From positions 1-64,000 of the forward strand of contig CAXXQD010000018.1 of assembly GCA_963677475.2 (NCBI GenBank): a stretch of 64,000 nucleotides of DNA, in the 5' to 3' direction. The position numbers and the translations under genes are program-made. Source of the DNA: JABMQB01 sp963677475. Its GTDB lineage: Bacteria > Bacteroidota > Bacteroidia > Bacteroidales > Prolixibacteraceae. Shown here piece by piece: positions 1 to 8,358 of this stretch. The number at the start of each line of letters is the position of its first letter. Positions within the stretch are counted from its first letter, which is position 1. The notes beneath the pieces are model-generated. The model saw only the letters and a program-made list of their open reading frames with translations. It was not told the DNA's origin and searched no databases.

Positions 1-681
1 AATAAAAGAAAGTCAAGGAACATATCAATTGAGGTTAGATATGCTAATGTTAAAACTTCTTAGGCCTTCAAAGTGTGATTGTAAAAAAATACCCCGGTCA
101 TGTGGAACTTTGGGCTATTGAAGCTAGAGAAGTCCCTACATCAATCCCGGAAGGAGAAGGACCGATATTGTGGAGGCTATTAACAAACTCATTCAATACA
201 AGGGCCAGCTGATGCAATCTCATGTATTAAATGGTACAAAGACAGGTGGCTTATTGAAGAGCTTTTTAGAGTTATGAAAACCAAAGGTTTGGAGGTTGAA
301 TCCGCTCAAATGGGTTCTGGATCAGCATTAAAAAAGCTGACAGTCTTGTCTCTTCAGATAGCCATATCGTTAATGAACTTAAAGCATGCAATCGATCAGC
401 CTGACTTAAATATTAATGCAAGTGCCCAATTTACAAATGCAGAATTAAAGCTCCTTTCAATGTTGCTTTTACAAGTTGAAGGTAAAACCACAAAGCAAAA
501 GAATCCTTATTATAGAAACAGTATGGCATGGGCTGCTTGGATTCTTGCTCGCTTAGATAATTGGAGTGGATATAGTTCACATGGACCACCAGGCTATATA
601 ACAATCAAGAATGGACTGGCTGCCTTTAATATATTAGCCAAAGGCTATGAAATTGCAATAAAAGATGTGTATAAAGATTAG
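1..681 (+). pseudogene. IS4-family transposase, C-terminal part, frameshifted and cut by window edge
   Basis: The last 135 codons (274-681) plus upstream pieces in other frames read as the C-terminal part of an IS4-type DDE transposase. The diagnostic Y-x2-R-x3-E-x6-K signature is intact: Tyr 235-237, Arg 244-246, Glu 256-258, Lys 277-279. Just before it, 'VELWAIEAREV' and 'WRLLT' are family-typical stretches, but they lie in a different frame from the signature. Following the homology needs about four frame changes, near 28, 54, 83-90 and 190, all at short A runs. The C-terminal block WAAWILARLxNWSGYSSHGPPG is well kept. The 5' part lies outside the window. It is either a dead insertion sequence or an intact one with homopolymer sequence errors. 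The identity as an IS4 relative is secure; no terminal inverted repeat was confirmed. Confidence 0.85.
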
Positions 682-694
682 TTTAAGGGGAGAT

Positions 695-712
695 GTCTGT
701 TGATAGACAGAC
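695..712. repeat. Small hairpin after the IS4 remnant
   Basis: Perfect 6-bp arms GTCTGT and ACAGAC flank a 6-base loop, 14 bases after the transposase stop. It could be part of the insertion-sequence end or a weak terminator; it has no T run. The rest of 713-919 shows nothing I can name. Confidence 0.35.
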
Positions 713-919
713 AAAGGGGTAAATAATTTGTCTTCTATCTCCCAACGATAACTTTCAATTTTTTAATGTCGTCCCCAAATACTTAAATATTTTGCCCTGA
801 AATTAATGGTTGTTTCGTAAATTGAAATTCTGTAGAATTTTTTTCGGCATGTTGTTGAACAAAATGTTTGGATTGTAAGTTTAATAGATAGAAATTTAAA
901 CAAGAAAAAAATCAGCGTT

Positions 920-1933
920 ATGGCAAATTTATCAACCACCTACATGGGCATCAAGTTAAAAAATCCTTTAATTTTAGGTGCCAGTAATTTAGTAACAAAA
1001 CCCGAAAGCATAAAAGAAGTCGTAGATGCAGGAATTGGGGCCATCGTATACAAATCGTTATTTGAAGAACAAATCCAGTTGGAAAGCCTTCAAATGGATG
1101 AAGATTTAGCGGAATATGAAAACCGGAATGCAGAAATGACAAACCTATTTCCGGGTTTGGAACATGCAGGGCCGAAAGAACACATTTACAATGTGAAAAA
1201 GCTAAAAGAAAGTGTGGATGTTCCGGTATTTGCAAGCTTAAATGCGATTTATGAGCCAACATGGGTCGATTATGCAAAGGAGTTGGAAGCAACAGGTGTT
1301 GATGGTTTGGAAATTAACTTATATGCCGTTCCAGGCTATTTCGAGGTAAAAGGGCAGTCGATTGAAGACAAGCAGGTTCAAATTGTAAAAGCTATTAAAA
1401 AAGCTGTTAACATTCCTGTGAGCGTGAAAGTAAGCCTGTATTATACCAATCCCTTGAATTTTATTAAAAAGATTGACGAAGCAGGGGCGGATGCCTATGT
1501 GTTGTTCAACCGCTTTTTTCAGCCCGAAATTGATATTGATAAAGAAGAATATTTTTATCCCTGGGAATTGAGTGGCGAAAAAGATTATATGATGGCATTG
1601 CGTTTTGCCGGACTTTTATACGGCAACCTCGATGGTAGTATATGCGCAAGCCGTGGAATCCATTCTTCGGAAGATGTTATAAAAATGATCCTCGCGGGTG
1701 CCGATGCAGTGCAGGTGGTGAGTACCATTTATAAAAATTCACCATCGGTGGTTACCGACATCCTGACCGGGTTAAACGAATGGATGGAAAAGAAAGAATA
1801 CAAAAGCCTGGCTGATTTTAGGGGCAAATTATCCCGTAAAAATATGAAAGACCCATTCACCTACCAGCGTGCACAATATGTGGACATACTTATGAAATCG
1901 GAAGAAGTATTTAAAAAATATCCGATGGTATAA
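920..1933 (+). CDS. Dihydroorotate dehydrogenase-like flavoprotein
   Basis: The 337-aa protein has the TIM-barrel pattern of the class 1 dihydroorotate dehydrogenase family: N-terminal 'MGIKLKNPLILGAS', a central 'VFASLNA' strand, 'GVDGLEINLYA', 'IPVSVKVS' and the FMN-phosphate end 'ICASRGIHSSEDV...AGADAVQVVSTIYKN'. Bacteroidota carry such a 'DHOD-like' gene in addition to true pyrD. No pyrK or other pyrimidine gene is adjacent, so a role in pyrimidine synthesis is not supported by context. A cytoplasmic FMN-dependent oxidoreductase on an unknown substrate is the safest reading. No signal peptide. The gene is single and is followed by a terminator at 1991-2022. Confidence 0.8.
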   Translation: MANLSTTYMGIKLKNPLILGASNLVTKPESIKEVVDAGIGAIVYKSLFEEQIQLESLQMDEDLAEYENRNAEMTNLFPGLEHAGPKEHIYNVKKLKESVDVPVFASLNAIYEPTWVDYAKELEATGVDGLEINLYAVPGYFEVKGQSIEDKQVQIVKAIKKAVNIPVSVKVSLYYTNPLNFIKKIDEAGADAYVLFNRFFQPEIDIDKEEYFYPWELSGEKDYMMALRFAGLLYGNLDGSICASRGIHSSEDVIKMILAGADAVQVVSTIYKNSPSVVTDILTGLNEWMEKKEYKSLADFRGKLSRKNMKDPFTYQRAQYVDILMKSEEVFKKYPMV

Positions 1934-1990
1934 AAAGCGGAGAGCCACGAGTTTCAAGCTTTAAGCTAAGAGTAGAAATAATATGATATG

Positions 1991-2022
1991 AAAAGCAGAG
2001 CCCAAGTGGTTTCTGCTTTTTT
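1991..2022 (+). terminator. Rho-independent terminator after the DHOD-like gene
   Basis: Perfect 9-bp arms AAAAGCAGA (1991-1999) and TCTGCTTTT (2012-2020) enclose a 12-base loop, and the T run continues to 2022. It lies 58 bases after the stop codon at 1933. Confidence 0.75.
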
Positions 2023-2097
2023 GTTTGTAAGCGAAAGAAAATGATTTTTTCTTGTGAAAAACTTTGGTGCTAATTTTTATATTGATCTTATGTTTAC

Positions 2098-2105
2098 TAG
2101 ATTTG
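2098..2105 (+). promoter_or_regulatory. Candidate Bacteroidota -7 box for the first adhesin gene
   Basis: TAGATTTG matches TAnnTTTG exactly and lies 45 bases before the ATG at 2150. No well-spaced -33 TTG is visible, so this is tentative. Confidence 0.35.
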
Positions 2106-2149
2106 TTTGATTTCTCAAATAGCAATTTAAAACTTATATAGCCCAAACA

Positions 2150-5100
2150 ATGAAAAATCTCCAACTCTCAATCTTCTTCTTATTCTTTAATATTATTTCA
2201 TTTTCTCAGCCAACTATTGAATGGCAGAAGTGTTTTGGTGGTTCCAGTAGTGATTTTTCCCGCTCGATTAAAGAAACTAGTGATAGAGATTTTATTGTAG
2301 CAGGAGAAACATATTCAAACAATGGAGATGTTTCCAATAGTAATGGAAATTATGATTTTTGGATAGTGAAGTTAAATAGTTCTGGAAATATCTCATGGGA
2401 AAAGACATATGGTGGCTCTAATTTGGATTCCGCTTATGATATCAAGCAAACGAGTGATGGTGGATTTATTGCTGTTGGTCATACTTATTCAAGTGATGGA
2501 GATGTTTCTTCAAATCATGGAGGTGGAGATTTATGGATAGTTAAGCTAAATAGTTTTGGTGATATCTCATGGACTAAAACATTGGGAGGCTCAGAATGGG
2601 AATCCGGCTATTGTGTTGACCAGACCAACAATGGTAACTATATTATTGTGGGCGAATCTTTTTCAGAAGATGGAGATGTACACGGACATCAACCTGGAGG
2701 ACGAAGTGATATGTGGATAATAAAAATAAACAGTGTCGGAGATACAATTTGGACAAGAACATTTGGTGGAATGTCGATGGAAGCAGCGAATTCTGTTCAG
2801 CAAGATAGTGATGGCAACTTTATCATTTTAGGATATACGGCTTCCAATGATGGGGACATATCTGAAAATAATGGAGGAGGAGATGTATGGGTATTAAAAT
2901 TGAATACTGACGGGAATGTTTTATGGTCAAAAACTTATGGAGGGACTTTGTCTGAAATTGGGAAATCTATAATCCAAACTAGTGATGGTGGTTATATAGT
3001 CGCAGGGCACACATATTCTAGTGATGGAGATGTAACAAACAATAATGGCAAAAGTGATTTTTGGGTCATCAAATTGACTTCGGCTGGATTAATCACTTGG
3101 CAGAAAACATTTGGAGGATCTTCATATGATCAATCTCATTCTATTAGTAGCACTGTTGATGGAGGATATATTATTGCAGGAGAAACACAATCAGATGATT
3201 TTGATGTTTTTGATAATAAAGGTATTGTTGATTGTTTATTAATTAAAATAAACTCTGTGGGAGACATAATATGGACTAAGACATTGGGAGGTACATTAAG
3301 TGATAAAGCCTATGATGTTCATCAAACTAGTGATCGAGGATATATCATTACCGGACATACTAGTTCAGACGATGGAGATGTAACGGGATTTCATGGTGTT
3401 TATGATTACTGGACTGTTAAATTATCAATGAGTCCTTTAATTATGTGCCCCAATGATACCTTATTATTTGGTTGTTCAGGTACAACCATTAATTATGATG
3501 TTGAAATATCCAATACCAGCACAATCTCTTATTCATTTTCAGGAGCTACTAGCGGTAGTGGTAGTGGAACAGGCTCTGGTGAGGCGTTTAATTGTGGAGA
3601 AACCTTAGTGGAGGTAACTGCCCATGATGAAAGTGGAGGAGGAAATGATGCTTCTTGTTCATTTACGATTGAAATACGAGATACTATAGCCCCAACAGCA
3701 TCGAATCCAGCTTCGGTTATCGTTGAATGTTTTGGAGATATTCCTTCCCCGGATGTTTCTGTGGTAACCGACGAAGCAGATAACTGTGGAAGCACAACGG
3801 TTACTTTTGTTAAAGACTCTCTGGTTGGGGACGACTGTACTGGATCGGTTGTTAGGTTTTATGAGGTTGCCGACAATTGTAACAATACAACAGTAGTTTC
3901 CCAAACCTTTGATATTAATGCGAAAGAATTTGCAGCTCCGGCACCAACAAGCGATATTGTAGATTGTTATGTGGATATTGTGCTTCCAACACCTCCTCCT
4001 GTTGTTGATAATTGTGGGAATGAACTTACCCCAACCGGACCGGTGGAAAGCTATTTTCCTGCTTGTGAAGGGGATGTTGTATACACCTGGACCTACATTG
4101 ATTGTGCAGGGAATTCAAGCGATTATGTGCATACTGTAACTATAGAACTTATTGACTTTGTAATGCCTCCGGACCAGGCTGCCACTGTAAACTGCCTGGC
4201 GGATGCTCAGGTGCAGCCAACACCTCCGGTAGTTTACGACTTCTGTGGGAACCGGATAACACCAATACTGATATCAACCCCGGCATATATTCCGTGCGAA
4301 GGAGATATGGCGTGGGTATTTAATTACACAGATTGCGCTGGCAACAGCCACGATTGGACTTATATCTATACCATCAATATCCCGGACTTTACAACGCCGG
4401 ACGATGTGTCAGCAACCGTAAACTGCCTGGCGGATGCACAGGTGCAGCCAACACCTCCGGTAGTTTACGACTTTTGTATGAACCAAATTACACCAACGCT
4501 GACTTCAACACCGGCAGACATCCCTTGCGAAGGTGAAATGGCTTGGGTTTTCACCTATACTGATTGCGCTGCCAACAGCCACAATTGGACATATACTTAT
4601 ACCATCAATATCCCGGACTTTACACCACCGGCCGATGCGTCAGCTACCGTAAACTGCCTGGCGGATGCACAGGTGCAGCCAACACCTCCGGTAGTTTACG
4701 ACTTTTGTATGAACCAAATAACACCAATACTGACTTCAACCCCGGCAGACATCTCTTGCGAAGGTGATATGGCTTGGGTATTTACTTACACAGATTGCGC
4801 TGGCAACAGCCACGATTGGACTTATATCTACACCATCAATATCCCGGACTTTACACCGCTGGACGATGCGTCAGCAACCGTAAACTGCCTGGCGGATGCA
4901 CAGGTGCAGCCAACACCTCCGGTACTTTACGACTTTTGTATGAACCAAATAACACCAATACTGACTTCAACCCCGGCAGACATCTCTTGCGAAGGTGAAA
5001 TGGCTTGGGTTTTCACCTATACTGATTGCGCTGCCAACAGCCACAATTGGACATATACTTATACCATCAATATCCCGGACTTTACGCCACCGGCCGATGC

Positions 5101-7813
5101 GTCAGCTACCGTAAACTGCCTTGCCGATGCTCAGGTGGAGCCAACACCTCCGGAAGTTTACGATTTCTGTGGGAACCAAATAACACCAATACTGATATCA
5201 ACCCCGGCATATATTCCGTGCGAAGGAGACATGGCGTGGGTATTCACTTACACAGATTGCGCTGGCAACAGCCACGATTGGACGTATACATATACCATTG
5301 ACCACTTTGGATCTTTAACCCCTCCGGAAAACCAGTCTTCTAAAGTTTCATGTTTTGCCGATGCTATCGATCCGGGTGCTCCTGCAGATATTACCGATGG
5401 ATGCGGAAGAACTGTGTCCGCAGTGCTTGTAGGATCTACCCAAATTCCAGATCCAGTACCTTGCGTTGGAACCATCGTTTGGACGTATAGATATATTGCG
5501 TGTGATGGGACCACAACAACAGACTGGACTTACACATATACCATAATCGATACAATTGCCCCGGTGTTTGATAAAATGCCTGATCCAATTTCGGATATAA
5601 ACTGCAGTGACCCATTGCCTGTACAGGAAGTTATAACTGCCTCAGATAATAATTCCGGGGTAACCGTTACCTTTTCTGTGGCACCTTATACAGTTGATTT
5701 ATGTGCCGGGTACGCAATCACTTACTTTTGGACTGCAACAGATGCATGTGGAAATTCTGTTGAAGTATCAGTCACATTTAATGTATTGCCCGATACGACC
5801 AGCCCAACCGCTGACACCTTACCCGATCTTGGGCCCTTTGAGTGCTATTCTGAGATACCCGCACGAGATCCTTATATGGTGACAGGGAAAAATGACAATT
5901 GCGGAGATGTATATGTTGTGGTTATTTGGGATTCTGGCGTCTCTTTTGGTTGTACAGATAAGATTGTCAGGCATTATCGAATTGAGGATGAATGTAAAAA
6001 TGTAAAGGAAATTACTCAAAATATAATAATAAGGGATACTACGGATCCGATGATCACTTGTCCCCCAGATACTATGGTCCAATGTTTGGATGATGTCCCT
6101 TTTGCCGTTACTGAAAGTTTGGAGGCCTTTGATTATTGCGGGAGTGTCAATAAAACCCATATTGGAGATATCTACGATCCGATGACTTGTATGGGGACTG
6201 TTTATCGCACCTATGAGGCAACCGATGAATGTGGAAACTCTTACTCTTGTACCCAACTTATTACAATTAAAGATACCATTTCCCCAACGGCTTCCAATCC
6301 TGCTCCCATAATTATTGAGTGCAAAGAAGGCCTCCCAGACCCGGACATTACAGTAGTGACCGATGAGGCAGATAATTGTGGTGTTCCTGTTGTAGCTTTT
6401 GTTTCTGATGTTTCGGATGGAGGCTCTTGCCCGGAAATAATAACCCGAACCTACTCCATAACAGACTCTTGTGACAATTTTGTAAACGTAGAGCAACTTA
6501 TTACTATAAACGATAATATTGCCCCAACGGCCTCCAATCCAGCTCCCATAGTTATCGAGTGTAAAGAAGAACTTCCTGCCCCGGACATTAGCGTAGTTAC
6601 GGATGAAGCAGATAATTGTGGTGTTCCTGTTGTAGCTTTTGTTTCTGATGTTTCATATGGAGGCTCTTGCCCGGAAACAATAATCCGTACTTACTCTGTT
6701 ACAGACTTTTGTGGCAACTCGATCAATGTGGTACAAACAATTACAATAGACGATATTACCGACCCAACGGCTTCTAATCCTGCTCCCTTAGTTTTTGAGT
6801 GTAAAGAAGACCTTCCAGACCCGGATATTTCGGTTGTGACCGATGAGGCAGATAATTGTGGGATTCCTGTTGTAGCTTTTGTTTCTGATGTATCTGATGG
6901 GAATTACTGTCAGGAAAAAATTACCCGAACTTACTCCATAACAGATCACTGCGGTAATTCTATTCATGTTTATCAATTAATTTCAATAAACGATTTTACA
7001 CCTCCTTCTATATTATGTTTTAATGATACTACTGTGCAAAGTATTGATCAGGTACCTTCGGTTAATATTGAAGGAATTGCAGCATCCGATGATTGTGGAA
7101 ATGTTGTTGTTTCACTTGTAAGTGATGTGTTAGCTAATAATGCTAATTCAGAGGTGATTATAAGAACATATAGGGCAGAAGATAATTGTGGAAATTTTTC
7201 GGATTGCATGCAGTTAATAACAATTGAACACACAAATAAACCACCGGTACTGGTAAATCCAATACCAAACCAGGAAATTAACGCAGATAAAGTTCTTAAG
7301 CTTCCAATTAGTCCGGTTTTAGGCGAAGTGTTTGATGATGAGGATGACCCATCAATTGACCTATTAGTAACTTTGGAAGATGGCAGCGCTTTGCCGGATT
7401 TTGCCGAATATATAAATGATACCTTAAAGGTAACCCCCTTTCGTGAAGATATAGGATGTTACGAAATTTTGGTTACTGCCACGGATTCTTCAAGTGCTAC
7501 CGCCACCGATCAATTCCAGTTATGTGTTTTGGATTGGCCAGTTGGATTTGGAGAGAATGAAAATGGTTTTGGGATTCGTGTTTACCCGAACCCAAGTAGT
7601 GGAACAGTGCTAATTGATTTGGAGGCAACTCTTAATGAAATTGTGGAAGTCAGGGTAACCAACGTTATTGGGGAAGAGATCCTCTTTCAGGAATACCTAT
7701 CTTTAAAACAAATAAAGCTGGATTTGAGAGACCAGGTAAGTGGTTTTTACTTCGTCAAAATAATTATTAACGAAAACGAAATAACCAGGAAATTGATACT
7801 TAATCGCAGATAA
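2150..7813 (+). CDS. Giant T9SS-secreted protein: beta-propeller, Ig-like repeats, cadherin-like domain, sorting tail
   Basis: This 1887-aa exported protein has a signal peptide (residues 1-19, 'LFFNIISFSQ'). Residues about 24-425 hold seven copies of a 57-60 aa repeat (consensus [YFL]GG...D...S...T.DGG[YF]I..G.T.S.DGDV....G..D.W..K[LI]...G...W.KT), the right number for a seven-bladed propeller. Next come Ig-like modules rich in DNCG and paired cysteines, including five near-identical 77-aa copies (about residues 680-1064) and three 80-aa copies (about 1380-1620). Residues about 1695-1800 form a cadherin-like domain (NPIPNQEI...FDDEDD...LPDFAEY). Residues about 1808-1887 are the T9SS type A sorting domain ('VYPNPSSGTVLIDL...KLILNRR'). 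Likely a cell-surface adhesin or matrix protein; ligand unknown. It is the first of four related genes on this strand. Confidence 0.88.
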   Translation: MKNLQLSIFFLFFNIISFSQPTIEWQKCFGGSSSDFSRSIKETSDRDFIVAGETYSNNGDVSNSNGNYDFWIVKLNSSGNISWEKTYGGSNLDSAYDIKQTSDGGFIAVGHTYSSDGDVSSNHGGGDLWIVKLNSFGDISWTKTLGGSEWESGYCVDQTNNGNYIIVGESFSEDGDVHGHQPGGRSDMWIIKINSVGDTIWTRTFGGMSMEAANSVQQDSDGNFIILGYTASNDGDISENNGGGDVWVLKLNTDGNVLWSKTYGGTLSEIGKSIIQTSDGGYIVAGHTYSSDGDVTNNNGKSDFWVIKLTSAGLITWQKTFGGSSYDQSHSISSTVDGGYIIAGETQSDDFDVFDNKGIVDCLLIKINSVGDIIWTKTLGGTLSDKAYDVHQTSDRGYIITGHTSSDDGDVTGFHGVYDYWTVKLSMSPLIMCPNDTLLFGCSGTTINYDVEISNTSTISYSFSGATSGSGSGTGSGEAFNCGETLVEVTAHDESGGGNDASCSFTIEIRDTIAPTASNPASVIVECFGDIPSPDVSVVTDEADNCGSTTVTFVKDSLVGDDCTGSVVRFYEVADNCNNTTVVSQTFDINAKEFAAPAPTSDIVDCYVDIVLPTPPPVVDNCGNELTPTGPVESYFPACEGDVVYTWTYIDCAGNSSDYVHTVTIELIDFVMPPDQAATVNCLADAQVQPTPPVVYDFCGNRITPILISTPAYIPCEGDMAWVFNYTDCAGNSHDWTYIYTINIPDFTTPDDVSATVNCLADAQVQPTPPVVYDFCMNQITPTLTSTPADIPCEGEMAWVFTYTDCAANSHNWTYTYTINIPDFTPPADASATVNCLADAQVQPTPPVVYDFCMNQITPILTSTPADISCEGDMAWVFTYTDCAGNSHDWTYIYTINIPDFTPLDDASATVNCLADAQVQPTPPVLYDFCMNQITPILTSTPADISCEGEMAWVFTYTDCAANSHNWTYTYTINIPDFTPPADASATVNCLADAQVEPTPPEVYDFCGNQITPILISTPAYIPCEGDMAWVFTYTDCAGNSHDWTYTYTIDHFGSLTPPENQSSKVSCFADAIDPGAPADITDGCGRTVSAVLVGSTQIPDPVPCVGTIVWTYRYIACDGTTTTDWTYTYTIIDTIAPVFDKMPDPISDINCSDPLPVQEVITASDNNSGVTVTFSVAPYTVDLCAGYAITYFWTATDACGNSVEVSVTFNVLPDTTSPTADTLPDLGPFECYSEIPARDPYMVTGKNDNCGDVYVVVIWDSGVSFGCTDKIVRHYRIEDECKNVKEITQNIIIRDTTDPMITCPPDTMVQCLDDVPFAVTESLEAFDYCGSVNKTHIGDIYDPMTCMGTVYRTYEATDECGNSYSCTQLITIKDTISPTASNPAPIIIECKEGLPDPDITVVTDEADNCGVPVVAFVSDVSDGGSCPEIITRTYSITDSCDNFVNVEQLITINDNIAPTASNPAPIVIECKEELPAPDISVVTDEADNCGVPVVAFVSDVSYGGSCPETIIRTYSVTDFCGNSINVVQTITIDDITDPTASNPAPLVFECKEDLPDPDISVVTDEADNCGIPVVAFVSDVSDGNYCQEKITRTYSITDHCGNSIHVYQLISINDFTPPSILCFNDTTVQSIDQVPSVNIEGIAASDDCGNVVVSLVSDVLANNANSEVIIRTYRAEDNCGNFSDCMQLITIEHTNKPPVLVNPIPNQEINADKVLKLPISPVLGEVFDDEDDPSIDLLVTLEDGSALPDFAEYINDTLKVTPFREDIGCYEILVTATDSSSATATDQFQLCVLDWPVGFGENENGFGIRVYPNPSSGTVLIDLEATLNEIVEVRVTNVIGEEILFQEYLSLKQIKLDLRDQVSGFYFVKIIINENEITRKLILNRR
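2213..3430 (+). repeat. Seven protein-level repeats forming a predicted beta-propeller
   Basis: Repeat starts are marked by the sequence [YFL]GG following WxK[TC]. Seven units of about 57-60 codons follow each other without a break inside the first adhesin gene. DNA identity between units is moderate, so this is an old expansion, unlike the 231-bp array downstream. Confidence 0.8.
4187..5341 (+). repeat. Five tandem 231-bp coding repeats
   Basis: The block beginning GTAAACTGCCT recurs at 4187, 4418, 4649, 4880 and 5111, exactly 231 bp (77 codons) apart. Copies are near-identical at DNA level; many differences are shared between alternate copies (for example 'AANSHNWTYTYT' in copies 2 and 4, 'AGNSHDWTY' in 1, 3 and 5). 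That suggests duplication of a 462-bp two-unit block or gene conversion. A more diverged unit lies on either side. Each unit encodes one Ig-like module with four cysteines (NCLAD, YDFC, IPCEG, TDCA). The length keeps the frame, so gain or loss of units would only lengthen or shorten the protein. Confidence 0.93.
6287..7006 (+). repeat. Three tandem 240-bp coding repeats
   Basis: Units start at 6287, 6527 and 6767, exactly 240 bp apart, each encoding an 80-aa Ig-like module beginning PTASNPAP and containing VVTDEADNCG and VVAFVSDVS. A related, older copy lies at about 3690-3920 (PTASNPASVIVEC). Confidence 0.88.
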
Positions 7814-8358
7814 AATTTTATTGAAAATTAGTTTTATAGTTTCTAAATGATACTTAATTGTATAATCCTCAATTTCAAATTTGCTGAATAAAAATCAGTG
7901 ATCTAGAAGATAAAATTCAGTTTTTCACCCTTTTTATTGCATCCGATATTTATTTCCTTTAAAAGTTAATTGATCATCGGAACGATGATTACTGTTTTTA
8001 CCGTGTATGGAAGTGCAGTGTAAGAGTCAAACCAGAGCTTGATATTATGTTCAGTATTGAGTGTGCTATATATTCCCTTTTTACTCTAATCTTGTTTTTA
8101 ATAATCTTATGTTCATAACTGTAACTTGCTGATTGGAAAGTTATTTAGAGAAATATATAATCTTATAATTGTTGAATATTAATGGAATTAATTAAGTAGA
8201 TATAGTTAATAATTCCCATAGGAATAGGGGATTTCCCTATTTGGGACATAGTTCCCAATATGTACATTTGTTAGTAATTGTTAGGATAAAATTTTCATTT
8301 TAAGTATTGAACTTTGTTTCGCCAAGAATAAAAAAATTAAATCAAAAAAATAAAACCA
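7814..8358. other. 545-bp gap between first and second adhesin genes
   Basis: I find no convincing ORF or RNA gene. It holds a small hairpin at 7973-7989 (ATCATCG, 3-base loop, CGATGAT) with a short T run after it, which may weakly terminate the upstream gene, and a stronger set of alternative hairpins at 8215-8258. Confidence 0.6.
8215..8258 (+). promoter_or_regulatory. Overlapping, mutually exclusive hairpins upstream of the lectin adhesin
   Basis: Hairpin A is AATAGGG (8223-8229), loop GATTT, CCCTATT (8235-8241), extendable by CCCA (8215-8218) with TGGG (8242-8245). Hairpin B is TTGGGA (8241-8246), 6-base loop, TCCCAA (8253-8258). Extended A and B share the TTGGG segment, so both cannot form together. 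The element ends 100 bases before the ATG at 8359. It could be a leader-RNA switch or an operator. Confidence 0.4.

Noticed and set aside
682..919. tRNA or small RNA next to the IS remnant
   Set aside because: No cloverleaf or other RNA fold beyond one 6-bp hairpin could be seen.
4333..5301. Row of 67-91 codon ORFs on the + strand inside the first adhesin gene
   Set aside because: They are an off-frame reading of the 231-bp repeats; the similar proteins arise only because the DNA repeats.
4187..5341. CRISPR-like or VNTR array
   Set aside because: Units are 231 bp, fully coding and without spacers; a CRISPR array is excluded.
5819..6496. 225-codon minus-strand ORF inside the first adhesin gene
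   Set aside because: It lies antisense to conserved Ig-like modules and its product has no plausible domain.
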